A stretch of DNA of 64,000 nt, taken from contig VXAZ01004036.1 in the NCBI GenBank assembly GCA_013399875.1, forward strand, positions 235,680-299,679. Reading direction: 5' to 3'. The translations under genes and the position numbers were made by a program. Positions 1 through 14,200 of this stretch are shown one piece after another (the first letter of the stretch is position 1; every line of letters starts with the position of its first letter). The notes beneath the pieces are model-generated. The model did not search any database. It worked only from the letters and a program-made list of their open reading frames with translations, and was not told the origin of the DNA. The DNA is from Gymnorhina tibicen (lineage: Eukaryota; Chordata; Aves; Passeriformes; Artamidae).

Positions 1-2115
1 TCAACCAAAAATAATTATGCTGCTTTCTTGCAAACAAATGAGATATGAAGAAGCTAATTTCCTCATCTAAGAAGAAATGGAAGCTGAGAGAAATATTATT
101 TTTGGTCTTACGGGCTTGCAGCCATTCTTTAACAACTGCTAAAATGACTATTAATTCTTTCTGAGTTTTGAGTTCGGTAGTTTTGAATAAATGCTTAATT
201 GATTAGTAGAGCTTCCTGTAATACAGGATAATTTCCTGTCTTCCCTTTGATAATCAAATGACAGCTGGCTCTTACTTTGATAGCAACATGACTGTGCTGC
301 AATCTGGTGTTGTGTAATGTCTTTGGGATGCTTGTGGAAATTGCTGTGCTTAGAAACCCAGCTATGGAAGGCTGTGTTGAAAGTGGGATCAGTCATTCTG
401 CTCTGCTGCAGTGCAGTTAGACTGAAACACCTCCTCCTGCCTGCTGCAAGGGATAAATAGGTGGCTCTATAGGCAAAAGTAAAGGTTTCACTTCTGAGGG
501 CTTAACCTCAGCCACCCTGCATCTCTTCCACTCCATTACAGATTGAGGAGGGCCTGATGTTCCTCTCAGCTTGTTCTTCTGATGCTCAGAAACCTCTTCT
601 GTTGTTCATTCTACATTTACTCACCGCCCTTTTGTTTCTCTAGCAGCTTAAACTGAAATATTCTTTGGCTGAACTGGTTGGGTTTTCATGGCTATATATA
701 TTTGTGCTCTTAAAGAGATTAGTTTTGTCCTCTTTGGCCTGTGTTTGATTAGCCTAAATAAAGCAATCATTCATATGTGGACCATGTTTTGACTCTTGCT
801 GTTGGGCAGCACTTTGATGTTTTCCAGTTTAGATTGGTTTCAAGCACAGGTAACACTAAAATGCTAATAGACATTTTTAATAATAATGTGGTCTGCAAGA
901 TGGGGTTTTCTCCGTGCTTTGTGCTGTAGTAGTGATTCTCTCCTGCCTTTACTGGAATCCCAGGCAGCTAATTATGGGGTTTTTTTAAGTCTTTCCACAT
1001 TTGTAGCATGATAGCACAAGTTAAAGGATAGTTAGCAAAGTTTTTTAAATTCTTTTTCCATTCGTGCTCAGCCTATAGCAGGAGTTCTTGAATATGTAGT
1101 TTATGCATTCTTGACTTCTCCCTTCCCATTGTGAATTTTCCTATCTAGTACTGAATTTCAGCTGTTACTGACTTCTTTGGTGTTCACAATGTCACACGGC
1201 TGGGTGTGAGCTGCCAAATGTGTTGGCAGGTTCCACTTTCCATGAGAAATTTTAATAAAAATCATCAGCCTGAGGACATACTCTTCAGAAACTAGCCTGG
1301 AAGTCTTCCTATAGCCTCACTGCCTTGTTTTCTTTATGAAATGTCAGAGAACAAAGCTGGAAAAAAATCTGCAAAGGTCCAGCATATTCCTCCATACAGT
1401 CCAAACAACAGCCATCATACTTGCTTGTCAGATTTATGTTCATTGCTGTCATCTTTTTAAGGAACATCACAGTTCTGTTTGTGCTTCTTTTAGTGCTTTG
1501 CTGTCTTGGTTATTGCTTTGTTTGTAATCTTCTTTTAAGCTGATTTTTCTTACCATGAAATCACCATACTGACTCAATTTTATCTGTGTCATGAAATATT
1601 TTCTTGCTTAGCATTGTCTCAAATGCTTTATTAAAATACATATAATAATAGAATTCATATTTAGACTGGACATTAGGGAACATTTCTTTACCAAAAGGGT
1701 GGTTAAACATGGGATTAACGGCTTCCTGGAGAGGTGGTTGGGATCCCAAACCTGTCAGTGTTTCAGAGGCATCTGGGCAATGCCCTTAACAACAAATTCC
1801 AGCTTTTGGTCAGCCCTGAACTGGTCAGGCAGTTGGGCTGGATGATGATTGTAGGTCCCTTCCAACTGAAATAGTCTGGTCTGTTCTATACATAATGATT
1901 TCCCAATTTAATTATTTTAGTGCCTAATTCAGTGGTTTTAATTTATTTTGTCCTGGTGCAGCTTCCTAGAGGAGTTAGATCCATGAAGCAGCAGCTGTTC
2001 CTGTTCTGTGATAAGCTGCCTTTCCCTCTCTTCCTCAGCTCTCTCTGGGGATACTGGGAAGGCAGGAATTTTGCACTGAGGTAGTAACTGTGGTTATGAT
2101 TTTTCTTCCCCTCAG
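1..2115 (+). other. Upstream TALPID3 intronic sequence
   Basis: Ends at the acceptor of window exon 1. It holds a CR1 fragment at 1659-1890 and otherwise AT-rich unique sequence. I see no exon in it that I can support, although a short one could be missed. Confidence 0.7.
1659..1890 (+). mobile_element. CR1 LINE 3' fragment
   Basis: Diverged CR1 3' end. It has the TTTAGACTGGACATTAGG and AGGTCCCTTCCAACTGAA blocks and a decayed tail near TGTTCTATA. Old copy. Confidence 0.8.
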
Positions 2116-2275
2116 GAGGCTCCTGTGCCTACTCCACTGCCAACACCCCAGGCCACACCACCACCAACACCACCTTTAGAAAAAGAACTGCCTCAGGTCA
2201 AAACTCCAGATTCATCTCCATCTCCTACAGAAATGAGTGGGGATGTTCGTGAACATGAAAAAATTAAAGAAACAG
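2116..2275 (+). CDS. TALPID3: TALPID3 exon (window exon 1), Pro-rich
   Basis: Starts after CCCCTCAG and ends before GTATTG. It encodes fragment residues 1-53 and leaves one base (phase 1). The first 20 residues are a Pro/Thr run ([12 protein letters not shown], then PPPTPP), followed by [14 protein letters not shown] and a charged tail. A low-complexity Pro/Ser/Thr segment fits a disordered linker. The incoming phase is 0. Confidence 0.88.
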
Positions 2276-5200
2276 GTATTGAAAATAGTAATTGAAGTTT
2301 AGAAGTAGCAAATATGCTTTAATCTACTGCCTTTAATTTTCTCCTTCAAAGAAATGTTATCTCTCAGGATAAATATTCTTGAGGCTATAATTCAAGTGGA
2401 AACTCATGTTCTACAAAAATTTATGGGGTAATTTATATAGAAAGCAAACATCTTTTATTTGGTAACAGTTCTATTTTCAAAATTAATGCACATTTCTATG
2501 GTCTGTGTGATTTCTACCCCTCCCAACCCCTGCACAATTTCTCACATCAGAAAAATAGCTTTTTGCTCCTTCCTGTGCTTCTAATGTTAATTAAATCAAA
2601 TGTACATTCTTCAAGTAAAGCAACTTGGTTTTTAAAATGCAGAGTAGACTCCCTTGAGGAAGAAATTGAGGTTTTATTCTAACTTCTTCAGGTGCCAACA
2701 CTGTACTTAAAAGAAGCAATTCTTAATCTAGTCTTCATAACTATCAAAAAGTATCACAAAAACTGCAAGTGTTTGGTAGAACTGACTCTCTCTGTCTGAG
2801 ATTTACTTCCTGCTTTCCTTTCTGGTCTGAAATTTGGCTTCCCACGTGCAGGAGTTGAGACTGCAGCTGCCACGGGCCGTGTGGTCACCCCTGTGGTCAC
2901 CGTTGTCACCCCTGTGGTCACCCCTGTCACCACACCTCCCACAGCAGCCACACCGAGCCCTCCTGCCTCAGAATGGGGCTCCCAAGCTGAAGAAAGGGGA
3001 AGTCCAAAGCCTCCAAACCCGTGGGATGGTGCAGAACTTCCTCTGGAAGAAGAGAACCCCAGTCCTTTGAGTGAAGAACTGTTCCATCCCGGGGCCGTGT
3101 GAGTTCAACAGGCTGCACAGTTTTGTCATCTCTTAAAAACTGAAATATGGATATTCTTTCTACATATATGCTCAAAAAGTCAGTAGAAAGAAGTGCCTCA
3201 TGTATATATCCGGAGGCATTTGAGATGAGCCAGGATTGGATTTTCATTTTTTTTTGACTGCTTGAAGTGCATTTTAGAGAAAAATATGAAATCAGGGCCT
3301 TTCTCAGGATTTATCAGCCCTTGTTCATTGCCCTGCTGAACACTGTACTTAGTGAACTTGTACTGGTACACCTGCCAGTAATACATGCAGGGACAATGAA
3401 ATATTGTGTTACCAGCATTTTCTTTTTGGGATTACCTCCTTGGGAATACACATGGTAATTTTTAGTTGTAACCAGAAATTCAGAAATAATATTGTTTAAC
3501 CATGTTAACTCTTGAACTATCCTGTAAAATTCTGGGCTTTTGCACTGGAAAAAATTCTTCAAAATTAGTTTCTTTTCAGTATTGAATTAAGGTGTTGATC
3601 TGTACGGTTCAGTGTGTCTTGGTGTATTCACAGCGGATGTTCTGCCCTTGCAGGGAGATGTCAGTGGCCAACGATGAGGAACCAGAGGCTTTGGTTTTAC
3701 CATCTCAGCAGCTGCCAGTGAGGCCCTTTGAGCCCTTTCCCTGCAATCCCCAGGTCCCATCACCTGTGCCCACGGTCAGCTCCGGGGTGTCCACGCAGGA
3801 GAGCAGCCGCACCCCCACGGAGACTGACACTACAGACAGACCCCTCTCAGAAGGGGAGGTGCTCTTCACCTGTGGACAGCCACTGCCTGCAGGAGGTAAC
3901 CAACTGTGGAAATTAGACTTTGAATTAATTTTTTATTCCTATAAGCTCTTCCAGTCTCTTAAAGTTACATTTCATACATTTTGTGATAAAACTGCAAGCA
4001 TTCACTTCCAGTTCATAAAGATTGACAAGACCTCGTTGTTCTTTTTCCCGTTGCTGAACAAAACACTGCTGTTTATTAAAGAGAAAAGATTCAATCTGCT
4101 CTTTTGTCACGAGATCAACTTGGAAAATAATTGGGACTTGTCTTGCTGAAGTACCATGTGGTACTAAGTTGTTATTGAAAGCAAAGTGTAAGAAATATGA
4201 AAAGAAATATGAAAATATGTCTTTATAATAGACATCCAGCAGTAGGAATTTCCAAATTGACTAAAGCACAGTGTTGCACTTATTAAAGAATGTGGCTTGG
4301 GTTTTCTGTCACGTAGCTTGCATGTTTTTTAATAGTTGTAACATAAAATATTTTTCAGCCTTAGCAGAAGGAGGATTGTCTCTTCCAAACCTCACTGAGA
4401 GCTTATCCAGTACTCTGCGAGATGCCAATGAAATGGTAAGGAACTGTTCCATAAAAAACCAGGGATAATGTGGATTCCACCTTGGGCATCCTGCTGAATT
4501 GGATGTGCTTTAAACATTTTCACTCACTAACTTTTTTAATTCACACTTTTAAACTGCACACTCACAAAGAGCATTAGAATTTCAGAACACCAAAGGAAGA
4601 GAGACCACATTATACAAACTAATTTATATTTTTAAAAATTTGGATGATTTATATACTCCTGTAGGTGAGAGATGGCTATTATGCACTTACATTTCTTTAT
4701 TGTTTCTAGTTTTAAGGCATCTTAAACAGAATAGAACATTGCTGTGCTCTGAGCTGTTGCAGCTTTGAGCCATCTTTTAATTGCTTGTGTGATTAAATTA
4801 TTAAAGTAGGTTAGCTGAGGCTGGAGTTAGTTAAAGCTGCTTAAAACATCAGTATAGTTTCTTATCCAATGTCTGCTGTAGTCCATGGTTCTGGAAGCCT
4901 CCCAAGTCAAGGTATTCTCCATTCCCTTTCTCTTTTGGTATTCATCAAAGGCCTGGACTTTCTCTCTCTTGACTTTGTGTAAAGCCTCTTGGTAAGATGT
5001 AGCTGTGACATAAATTACAGGAGAGAATATGGAGAAGAGAAAGCTCTGGGGGGATCTTACCAATGTATAAATATGTGGTGGAAAGAAGTAAGGCAGACAG
5101 AGCCAGTGAAAGACAAGAGGGAGTGGACACAGGTTGAAATTTAGGGAATTTGGTTTAAACATAAAAGCTGTTTTTACTGTGGAGTGGCCAAACACTGGAA

Positions 5201-8200
5201 GAAGGGCTGCCTTGAGCAGCTCGGTTGGGCTAGACAACCTCCAGAGGCCCCTTCCAAGCTCCACAAGGCAAGTTTAATGTTCTGGAGCAGGAGTCCTCTT
5301 CTGCTGACCTGTCCCTCCTACACATTTCTGCACGTTCATGGTCATTCTACACCTCACCTGTCCATGGCTTCCCATCGAATATCCATGATTTCATTCAAGT
5401 CATAAAATCAGAGAACATCCTGAGTTGGAAGGGACCCAGAAGAATGATCAAGTCCAACTCCTGGCTCTGCACAGAATCCCCCCACCAAAACAACCACCAC
5501 AGTTGTGAGACTGTGCCCTGAGCTGGTGGATCTTCAGGTGCCTCCTCTGTGTGCACACTTCCTCTTTTAAACCCTGGGCTTAAAACCCTGATATCAGGTG
5601 AACCTAAATTAAAGTTCTCTTCATCAGAAGAACATTTGCCTGCTGAGATGTTCTTCCCTCTCTTTGTCAGCTGGATTGTAGCTCCTTCCAGTATTTCTCC
5701 AGCCTCAAACCAGGCTGTTTGGTTGAGGAAGGTAATTCCTTGCTGGTGAGAGCAGCTCTGCAGCCAGATTGTTGCTAGGACCGAGGATGTGTGAGGATTT
5801 AATTGTATCCCTGATCTTTGGAGGCCTAAAGGACTTTGTTCCTGTTAAAGTATTGCAGTCTTTTGTATCAAATAAAGACTGTGCAAGTCTGTGGTAAAAG
5901 GAAAAAACAGTGTGTCATCTGTTTGCTTATTTTTAAATGCTTGAATTTTCATGACATAACTTTTCAGTGTGGCAACTTACTGTTAAAAAAAGCTTAGTTG
6001 TGAACTAAAGTAAGAATGATTCAAATTCCTACCAAAAACCAGTTTTGGATCATGTATTATGTGGATTTTTTTTGTTTTGTTTCTTTGTTCTAGGATTATG
6101 ATCCTCCAAGTGAAGGGCAGGTGGTGAGGAGACTGGATAAAGGCTGTCATAGGGATCCTGTCCTGACTCTTTTAGCCAAATTAAATCAAGCACCTGTTTT
6201 TGTACCAGAAGAAATGGACCACTTGGAGGTAACCTACAGTCCGTTGCTTTCCAGTACAGTAGTTTTGAAGTGATTCTTTCCCACTCAAAAGCAGATAAAA
6301 TATCCCAAGCTTATCCTTCCTGTTGGCTGTAGAACAGCCTCATACACTTCATTCCCTGCTGGAAGTAATCCCACTTCTGTTGGCTTTGTTCTTGCGCAAA
6401 GCTCCTCAAAAACACTGAAGTCTCAGTGTTGTTATAAACAAACTGTACATCCTATGTACCTCATTTTCCAGGTCTGTGTGTGACTGTCCCTCCCCACGGC
6501 CCAGGTTTGTCCTGTCACTCGGAGTACCAGGGAATTTTCTGTCCCTTCAGCAATACAGGTGGAATGTTTAACAGTAGAAATACACTGCATTTAACAGCCA
6601 CAGGAGTGTTTTAGGGAGCTATGAAGAACAACTCAGCAAGTGTTTACATGTACTTTGCACATGCTGTTGATACTGATCTTGGAACAAAACCTCAAAAATT
6701 CGTATTCAGTTGGCAGAAAAAAAACCAGACTCACAAAAAATGTAATTATCTGCATCACAATTTTTTTGTCACACATCTGAGTTATTTCTGTGTTGGAAAA
6801 CAGCAGTTTGGACTGGGTGTTCATTCTAACTGACATAGCTGGAGGAATGTTTGAAGGAAATGAACTTTGAATACCGCAGCATGGTTGGTGAACACCTTTA
6901 TTTACAGCAGATCTTGCTTTTTCTGTGATGCTACTGATGCATATGCCGTTTCTTCCTTCTGTCTTGGTAGTTTAGTCTAAATAATTACTAACTTGACTCA
7001 CCTCCTTGGCTGTTGCTTTGTCTTTCTTTATTTTGCTAATGAGCTCCGGTGGCTGGACTTGGTGAAAAGCTTTCTACAGTGTTAACTCCCAAGTCTGCTT
7101 GTAATTGCAGTGACATTTTCTCATCAGCACTGCCAATTACAAATGCAGCTCTAATTTGCTTTTTCCCTTTCCCATAGTCACGGACCACTCAGTCTGTCCA
7201 TACAAGGCACTGATAAACTCCCTCCAGGTTCTGGCAAGGTGTGTGCAGGTTTCCCTTCTCCTTCAGAGGAGAATCAGTATTCTCCTGGATGTTCCTTGTA
7301 TTGCCTTAGAGTGATACTGTGCACACGTGTGTGTGTGTGTATTCTGCCTGTTCTCCTACATGGAAACAAGCTGGCTTTAACCTGCAGCTTGGAAAGTCAG
7401 GATCCAGGGAACCATCCCTATTTTTAGTGCCCTCCAAACCTACTTGAAAATGGAAGCTTTTATCTGGCATGCGGTGCAGACAGTCAATAGCTTTTAGATG
7501 CTGCCAATGTTTCAAGGTCAGGCAGTCAACAATGGCCAAATCTATAACATCAAAGGCTTCATGTGCTAAAAATATAACTTAGGTTCTGATCACGTTGAGA
7601 TACCACTAACAAAATAAATGATGTTTGGCTGCAAGTGTTTCTTTTCTGTCCAGTACTGATAAATGTAGATCCTAACTTCAAACCCAGATGATATCTCCAG
7701 GGCTTGTTTTCTTTATCCAATGCAAATAGAATAAACTTAAGTTTATAAATGCTTTCAGGGTTAATGTAATTAGAAAACAATGCCTGGGTTTGGAAGACTT
7801 ACACTGGGGTTTTATATGTGCTGTGATTTGGTGTTCTCTTCAGGATTCCGATGGCAGTGTTGGGGAGCTCAGTGAAGGTCAGAGACCGAGGCTGACCAGA
7901 GCACAAGAGAGAATCCTGATGGGACATTCCATTTTCATGGACCATCCAGCTGCTCAGAGCTCTGGGAACAGACCACACCAGGGTCTCCGTTCTGCATCTC
8001 CAGGGCAGGTTGCCCAAATTGGAGGTACAGTTAGATTCTTATTTCTTCTCTGTGACATTTCTGTGGATTTTGAGGATTTTCCATAACAAAATCTGAAATA
8101 ATTTCAGACCATATGTTCAAAATCCCAAATTTACAGGCAATTCCTACAATGAAATTATTGGTGTTCCTTTTCTGAGAACTGGATTTAATTCAAGCCTTGT

Positions 8201-11200
8201 CTTCACTCTTCTTAGCAATTTTCTACAATTGGAATAAAAATCATGGCAAATACCCACTTGCCTGTACAAAAGCTAACTTGTAAAGTGTGTATTTTATTCT
8301 TTTAAGTCAAATTCAGTTCTGAGAAACAGATGGAGGCAGTTTCCATTGCACAGGTGTCAACACCAGCAGTTCAAGCTACTTCTCTCTGTGCCCTTGCACA
8401 GCACTCCTCTTTGCTTTTTTCACTCCATCGTGGTGATACTCCAGTGGCTCATAAATGACAATAGATTTTAGCTTCGTGTATTCCTCTAATGATATGGAAG
8501 TTAATTTTTTCCCAGATGGATAGCTGAGCCACGCACATCTTGTGCAAAGGAGGGGATAAGTTGCTGTGGTAAAGCAGGGAAATTTATTTCTTCTCAGTTG
8601 AAAGTAGTGCTGAAACCAGTGGTCCGTCCTTCCTCTCCCTCATTTTTTATCCCAGTTTCTCTGTTATCTGAAAATATCCTTCTATACTCATTTAATGTAA
8701 CTGCTACAAGCATGTAGAAACCCTTTATTTTGTTGACGGGGGTTTTAAGTATGTTTAAACTAAACTGAAATAATTACTAAGCTGTTGCAACACAAACGTG
8801 GTTGCACTGATTCATCAAAAGTTGTGTAAATTAAAGTAATCAAACAGCTGGTTTTCTGTCCTTTTAATTTTCACATTTATGAATTTGACAAGAGAAGCTT
8901 ATCTCACATTATTAACCCTTGACCAGTAGGAAGTGGATTGAAATTGAATGGGGAAAAAACAGTCTTGGAGAAATACGAATATTTGCTTGGTTTTGAAGTG
9001 ATTAACATTTGAACTGGTCACACAGAGAGTAACCTTTTAAACCAGCTGTGACCTAACATTTTGGACAACTACACCAGTGTCAGCCTTGAAAATACATTCT
9101 GGTACTTTATATATTGTCAAACTTTTGCTTTAAAGTAATTTGTTGGATGTTGTTTGGAGATTGGTTACATGAGGCCCCCTGAGATAAGAGATTTCTCCAA
9201 GTCACTTGTTTGACTCTGTGTTGGTAGAGGACAGTCAGCACTAAAGGCACTGTGATGTAGCAATAAATCAGTGACCACATCATCTGCAAATAGTGCAGGA
9301 CAAGGGGGAATGGTTTTAACTAAAAGAGGAGAGATTTAGATTAGCTGTGATGAAGAAATTCTTCCCTGGGAGGGTGGTGAGGCCCTTGCCCACAGGAGCT
9401 GTGGCTGCCCCATCCCTGGCAGTGTTCCAGGCCAGGCTGGATGGGGCTTGCAGCAACCTGGCCTTCGTGGAAGGTGTCCCTGCTCTTGGCAGGGGGGTGG
9501 AACAGGATGGAAGGAGGGTGGAAGGTCCCTTCCAACTCAAACCAGTCTGGGACTCTGGGATTTCCATGGTTCTGTAGGTCTCTAATGGTGCTCAGGACCA
9601 CGGAGTTGGAAGATGCCTGTTAATGGGAGAACCTGTCTCTATGTCTGTCTGTCCTTATGTCCTCCTTACCCACACTGTCCATGGCTGTGTCTGGCATAAC
9701 AGGGTTGTATGTCCTTGTATCTTTAAAAAGAAATTTTTTAATTTATTTAATTGAATACAGGATGCCCTTTGACTGTCCTGTAAATATCTTAACACTTTTC
9801 AAACCGGCTCCTGCATGTGAAGATAATCCACCAGCAGTGTGTTTCTCTACCCATTTTTAAGCTCATCTCTCTAAATCTTGAAATGTTGTTTTTATTGCAG
9901 CATATTTTTGAGAGGAGACAAGTGCCCTGGACTAACTACCATAGGGGGATGCCATGTGTTTTTACATAATCTTTATAATCCCAGACTGAGTTCTGTTGCA
10001 TTCTGATGATTTTTAATTTAGCTTCCCTCCCTCCCCCCCTCTGAACACAGCACAGTAATTCGTTGCATTGCTAAGGAAACAACATTGTATAAAAGCTTGG
10101 ATCTGCTTTCAAGACAAGAGTTGTTTTCATATTGAGGAGGAACAGAAATCCTTGTTTCTACGTCCTTTTGTTAGTGAAGCCAACACTGAATAGAAGACAA
10201 TCTGGTTTTGGAGGGAGGAGGGTGGAAGGAATGATCTGTGATTGTTTCCACTTCCCTTCCAAACCTTTTTTCTCTCTCCACTGGGATGTGAGATTGCCTG
10301 TCCTTCACCTCTAGTGCAAGTCAACTATTTCCTGACAGCCACAACAGCTACAATGCAGGCCCATCATTTTATTTGATAATTATTTTTAGGGTTAATACTA
10401 AATAATAGTTACACCAGTGGGTGTCAGAGCTCACATGTTTCAGGGTGTGCATCTCTGCACACAAAACCTTGCAGTGGATACTCAGTTCTTCTGTCAGAGT
10501 GAGTCACTCACAGAGGTATCTGTAAGAATTTTGGGGATTGTGTGTCTGTGGGTTGTGTGCAGTTTGTGACCAGTTTTTATTTGTATTATGGAAACACAAT
10601 GTCCATTTGTAGGACGGAGCAGGTGTTGCTCGTGTAGGTACCTAACAGCATCTTGATCAGTCATTTGTAAATCCTTGTTTTCAATGCTTAAAGTCAGGGA
10701 TATAAAAACCAACATGCAAATGAAATGTGGCACATGCAGTCTTAAAGTGAACAATAATTACAGTTAATTAAGCAATGATTATAGTTAATTAGGCTTAAAA
10801 TTCATTCTTTGGCTCTGTATGATAGCAGAAGGCTAAAGTTAGTTCATGAGCTGTCAGTACATTTTTCATAAAGATGTTTTACACACTCACAGGCTGCAAA
10901 ACCATGATAAATGTTGGATTAGAGAGCAAATTATCCCTTTAAAAGAGACTATATACAGGTTTCTTTTAGTTCATACAGGAGTGAAACATTTTAATGAAGA
11001 AGCTTTTCCAGTTTTTTTCCAGTAAGTGTGATAAAGCTCATTAAGCATATAATAGTATGATGAACTGTACAGCTCTGAAGCTTTCTCAGATGCTGCCACA
11101 TTCGAAAAATACAGATGATAAAGCTGATTTATTTTTTCAATTTCCACAGACATGTATTTCTTATTTCATTTTTATCCCCACAAGAGCAATTTAAGGAATA

Positions 11201-14200
11201 TACAATGAGCCATGTAAGGAGGAAATCATTGTCTTTAACATTGCATGTCCCACTGTTGGAAGTTTGAAAGGCTGCACATTCTGCCACATGAGTTGACCAG
11301 GAGATTATGGCTCTAGCTCATGAAGGAATTTTTGTCTCCCAGCAGAAATTCTTGGAGATGCAGATACAAGTCCTAGTCCGATGCTTTTGGCTGAACTGGA
11401 GTCACAGCCAGGTTCAAATCCTGCCCTGCCAGCAGCCCAGCCAAGCTGCAGAGTGAGACCACTCCCAGAGGATCTGTCCCAGGTGAGCTGGAAGGATTTT
11501 TGTGCCTAGTCAGAAAGAGAAAGCTGAAGCCTGGAAAAACAAATTTTCCTGTTTCCCTATCGTGCCTGACATCACAGAACTGGTGCATTTAAAGTGACAA
11601 ACGTTCAGCTGAGGAGCTGGAGTCAAGGTGCATGTGTGCAATACAGGTGATTGTGTTTCCTGTGACAAATCCTTACAATATCCCTTCTTTAAAGCTCAGA
11701 CCTTCCTTTTTATCTTTTCTGCACTTCCTCACAGCTTCACTGGTCTCCCAGGATCCAGTAGTTAACAACATTCACTGGGGCATTCCCATGTTTTAGGGGC
11801 AGGATAACATCATAGATATGTGGCTGAGGAAATGACAGCAGGGATTTGGCCTCATGAGTTGTAACCCACTGACCCAGCATTTCAGGAGCTTCATTTGTCC
11901 TAGAAGGGGCAGGGTTGGAAAGGCAGTAAGGATGATGAACCTCAGAACACTTAAAGGTAGAGGAACATCCTATCAGTCTCTGATTCAAACCTAGACAGTT
12001 AATTTTTTGCTACTTTATTAGTATGTGCTGTTACCTAGAGATAATGGTTTACTTGCTAACTAGAGATAAATTCAAATAACAAGTGGCAAAAGCTAAAAAT
12101 GAGGTGGCAGACTGCTCTCTAAAATGTGAGGCTTCACAGTGTGTTTGAAAGCATTATATACTTACCATGGTTGCTGTGTTCATGGATAAATTCTGTGCTT
12201 CCCTGATGTTCTGTATTAAAAATAACCTGAAGTAGCTTGTATTAACCTGTCTTTGGATTTATGTTTTTGAGCCATCATGGGTGTTGTGCCATCAGTGTCT
12301 GAGCAGTTCTTAAATTTGTCACCTGAAGTGATGTGTTGCATCTTCAGAGAAGATTTTGTATGTTACACATCTTTCACTTTGAGCTCACCAGAACAAACTT
12401 TCTTGGAATGACTGTTCACAGGCAAAAGTGGATTCTAGCCAAGAGTAATAGGGACGGAGAGAGTAACACGTGTCTTTAACAGAAAATATACAGATAGTTA
12501 CATATTATCCTTTATCTGTAGGTGCTTTATCTTACCTTTAGTAACTTTTTCTTGCAACTGAACCCTTAGTGTGGCTTTTTTTTTGCCTGCTGGCATGTAA
12601 AACTCACCCTCCCTTCAAACCACGCAACCAAACCCCAGAACTTTGTGTGGTTTTGTTGGGTTTGTTTTTTTCCTGAGTGTGGTTAGTCCTGATGTAAGAC
12701 TCTAAAGCACTTTTTCACAGGATAACTTTTTATCTTTTCTGTGAGGTGATCATACTTGTGATTGCCCCATCCAGGAGAGATGTTTACTGTGGTCCAGCCA
12801 TATTCCGTAAGATCCGCTACTCAAGCTGTACATCCTTCTCTGAAATTAAAAAACAATCCCTGTACCAGGAGATTCGCAAGCTTGTTGTGACAGCATTTAT
12901 CTGCCTTGTGACAGGGATGAACCTTTCCCCTGGTTTAATTAAGGATGGCATCTGCATTCAGCTCTGCCATTGGATCTGCCTTGTCACCTACCTGCAGCAG
13001 CCAGATTTTCTGGTAACCTTACACCAGCTAAGAGAGCGAGAGGTACTCGGGCTTTTGGGATGATTAATTCATTCGGTGCAATGTTTAAGGCAGTAATCGC
13101 TTCAAACTTCTTGGAGGGTTTCCTCACAAGTTAGTCACTGACTCTCACATCTTGTTTGTCATCTCTAGACAGTGTTTGCCTTCATTGAAATGAAACTGTA
13201 TCACCTACGGTCAAAGCCAGAAGACAAATCTGTTTGGGAGCAAAGTTTGCTGAGAGACCTGAGAAAATGCAGGATTTCAGATGGTGTCCTGCTGGGACTT
13301 GGGCTTGGGAGGTGATGGCAAAGCCTGGGTGGTTTCTGCAGCCTGTGTGAACAGGATCCTCGTGTCAGGGAGGTTGTGGCAGTGATGTGGAGCTGCCAGA
13401 CTTGTTTGCCCCCTGGCACTGGTGTGTAGGTCAGGTTTTCACCAGCAGAAGGAGCACTGAGTTTTCACACAGGACACAAACAAATGCCTTTTAGTCATAA
13501 AGGGTGAAGTCTGTGTGGTCACTCAGTCCAAAACAAATGGCTTAAGTCATACAGGAATTCTCTTATCTACCCAAATTCCTTGGCTGCTCCTGCATTTCTG
13601 GCATTAGATTTTTTGTTTTGAGATTTATATATGCTTTTAGCCACTGTTAGACAGAAAGCCAGACTAAATGCATCTTTACTTTGACCTCTCCTGTCCATTC
13701 TTGTGCAACAATACAGGAATTGACTGTAATTTGTGGCCATTTTGCCCCCATGGTCTTAGCTCTAAGAAACAAGAGAATGACTATGAGGAACCTGGGCTCT
13801 TCCCATTCTAAATAAACCATTTCGATCATGGGAGGGACAGGAACACTGAAGTCATATTTGCGTGGCTACACATTCCAGAGATGGTAAATCTAAATCATTT
13901 GAAGTCCCAAATGCATTGTTAAAATCTTAGAAAATCACTTGGTTGCAAAATATTTTCATAATATTCTTTCATAAGTATGGATATTTTTATACAATCCACA
14001 TTTTTCAAGTGGGATTGTCAGTTTGGTATTCTCATTCACTTTCATTTTTTAGTATTTCATTTTAGTTTTTTAATCTTCAGGAATACATAATTGTAGGTTA
14101 TGAATCTATGTTACCTCTCAACTTCTGTTTGCAGCTTGGTTCAGCTTAAACTGAGTTTTGATTTGCTCTATTGTAAGTCCAATAGAAAACAAGAAAACCC

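Larger units (their letters stand above)
4436..6093 (+). other. TALPID3 intron (1658 bp)
   Basis: A GT-AG intron, phase 0, containing two short CR1 pieces in opposite orientation (5180-5265 and 5401-5525). The rest is unique. Confidence 0.85.

Noticed and set aside
12746..13063. 105-codon + strand frame in an intron
   Set aside because: No recognised domain, no supporting splice sites in the TALPID3 phase, and within the range of chance frames.
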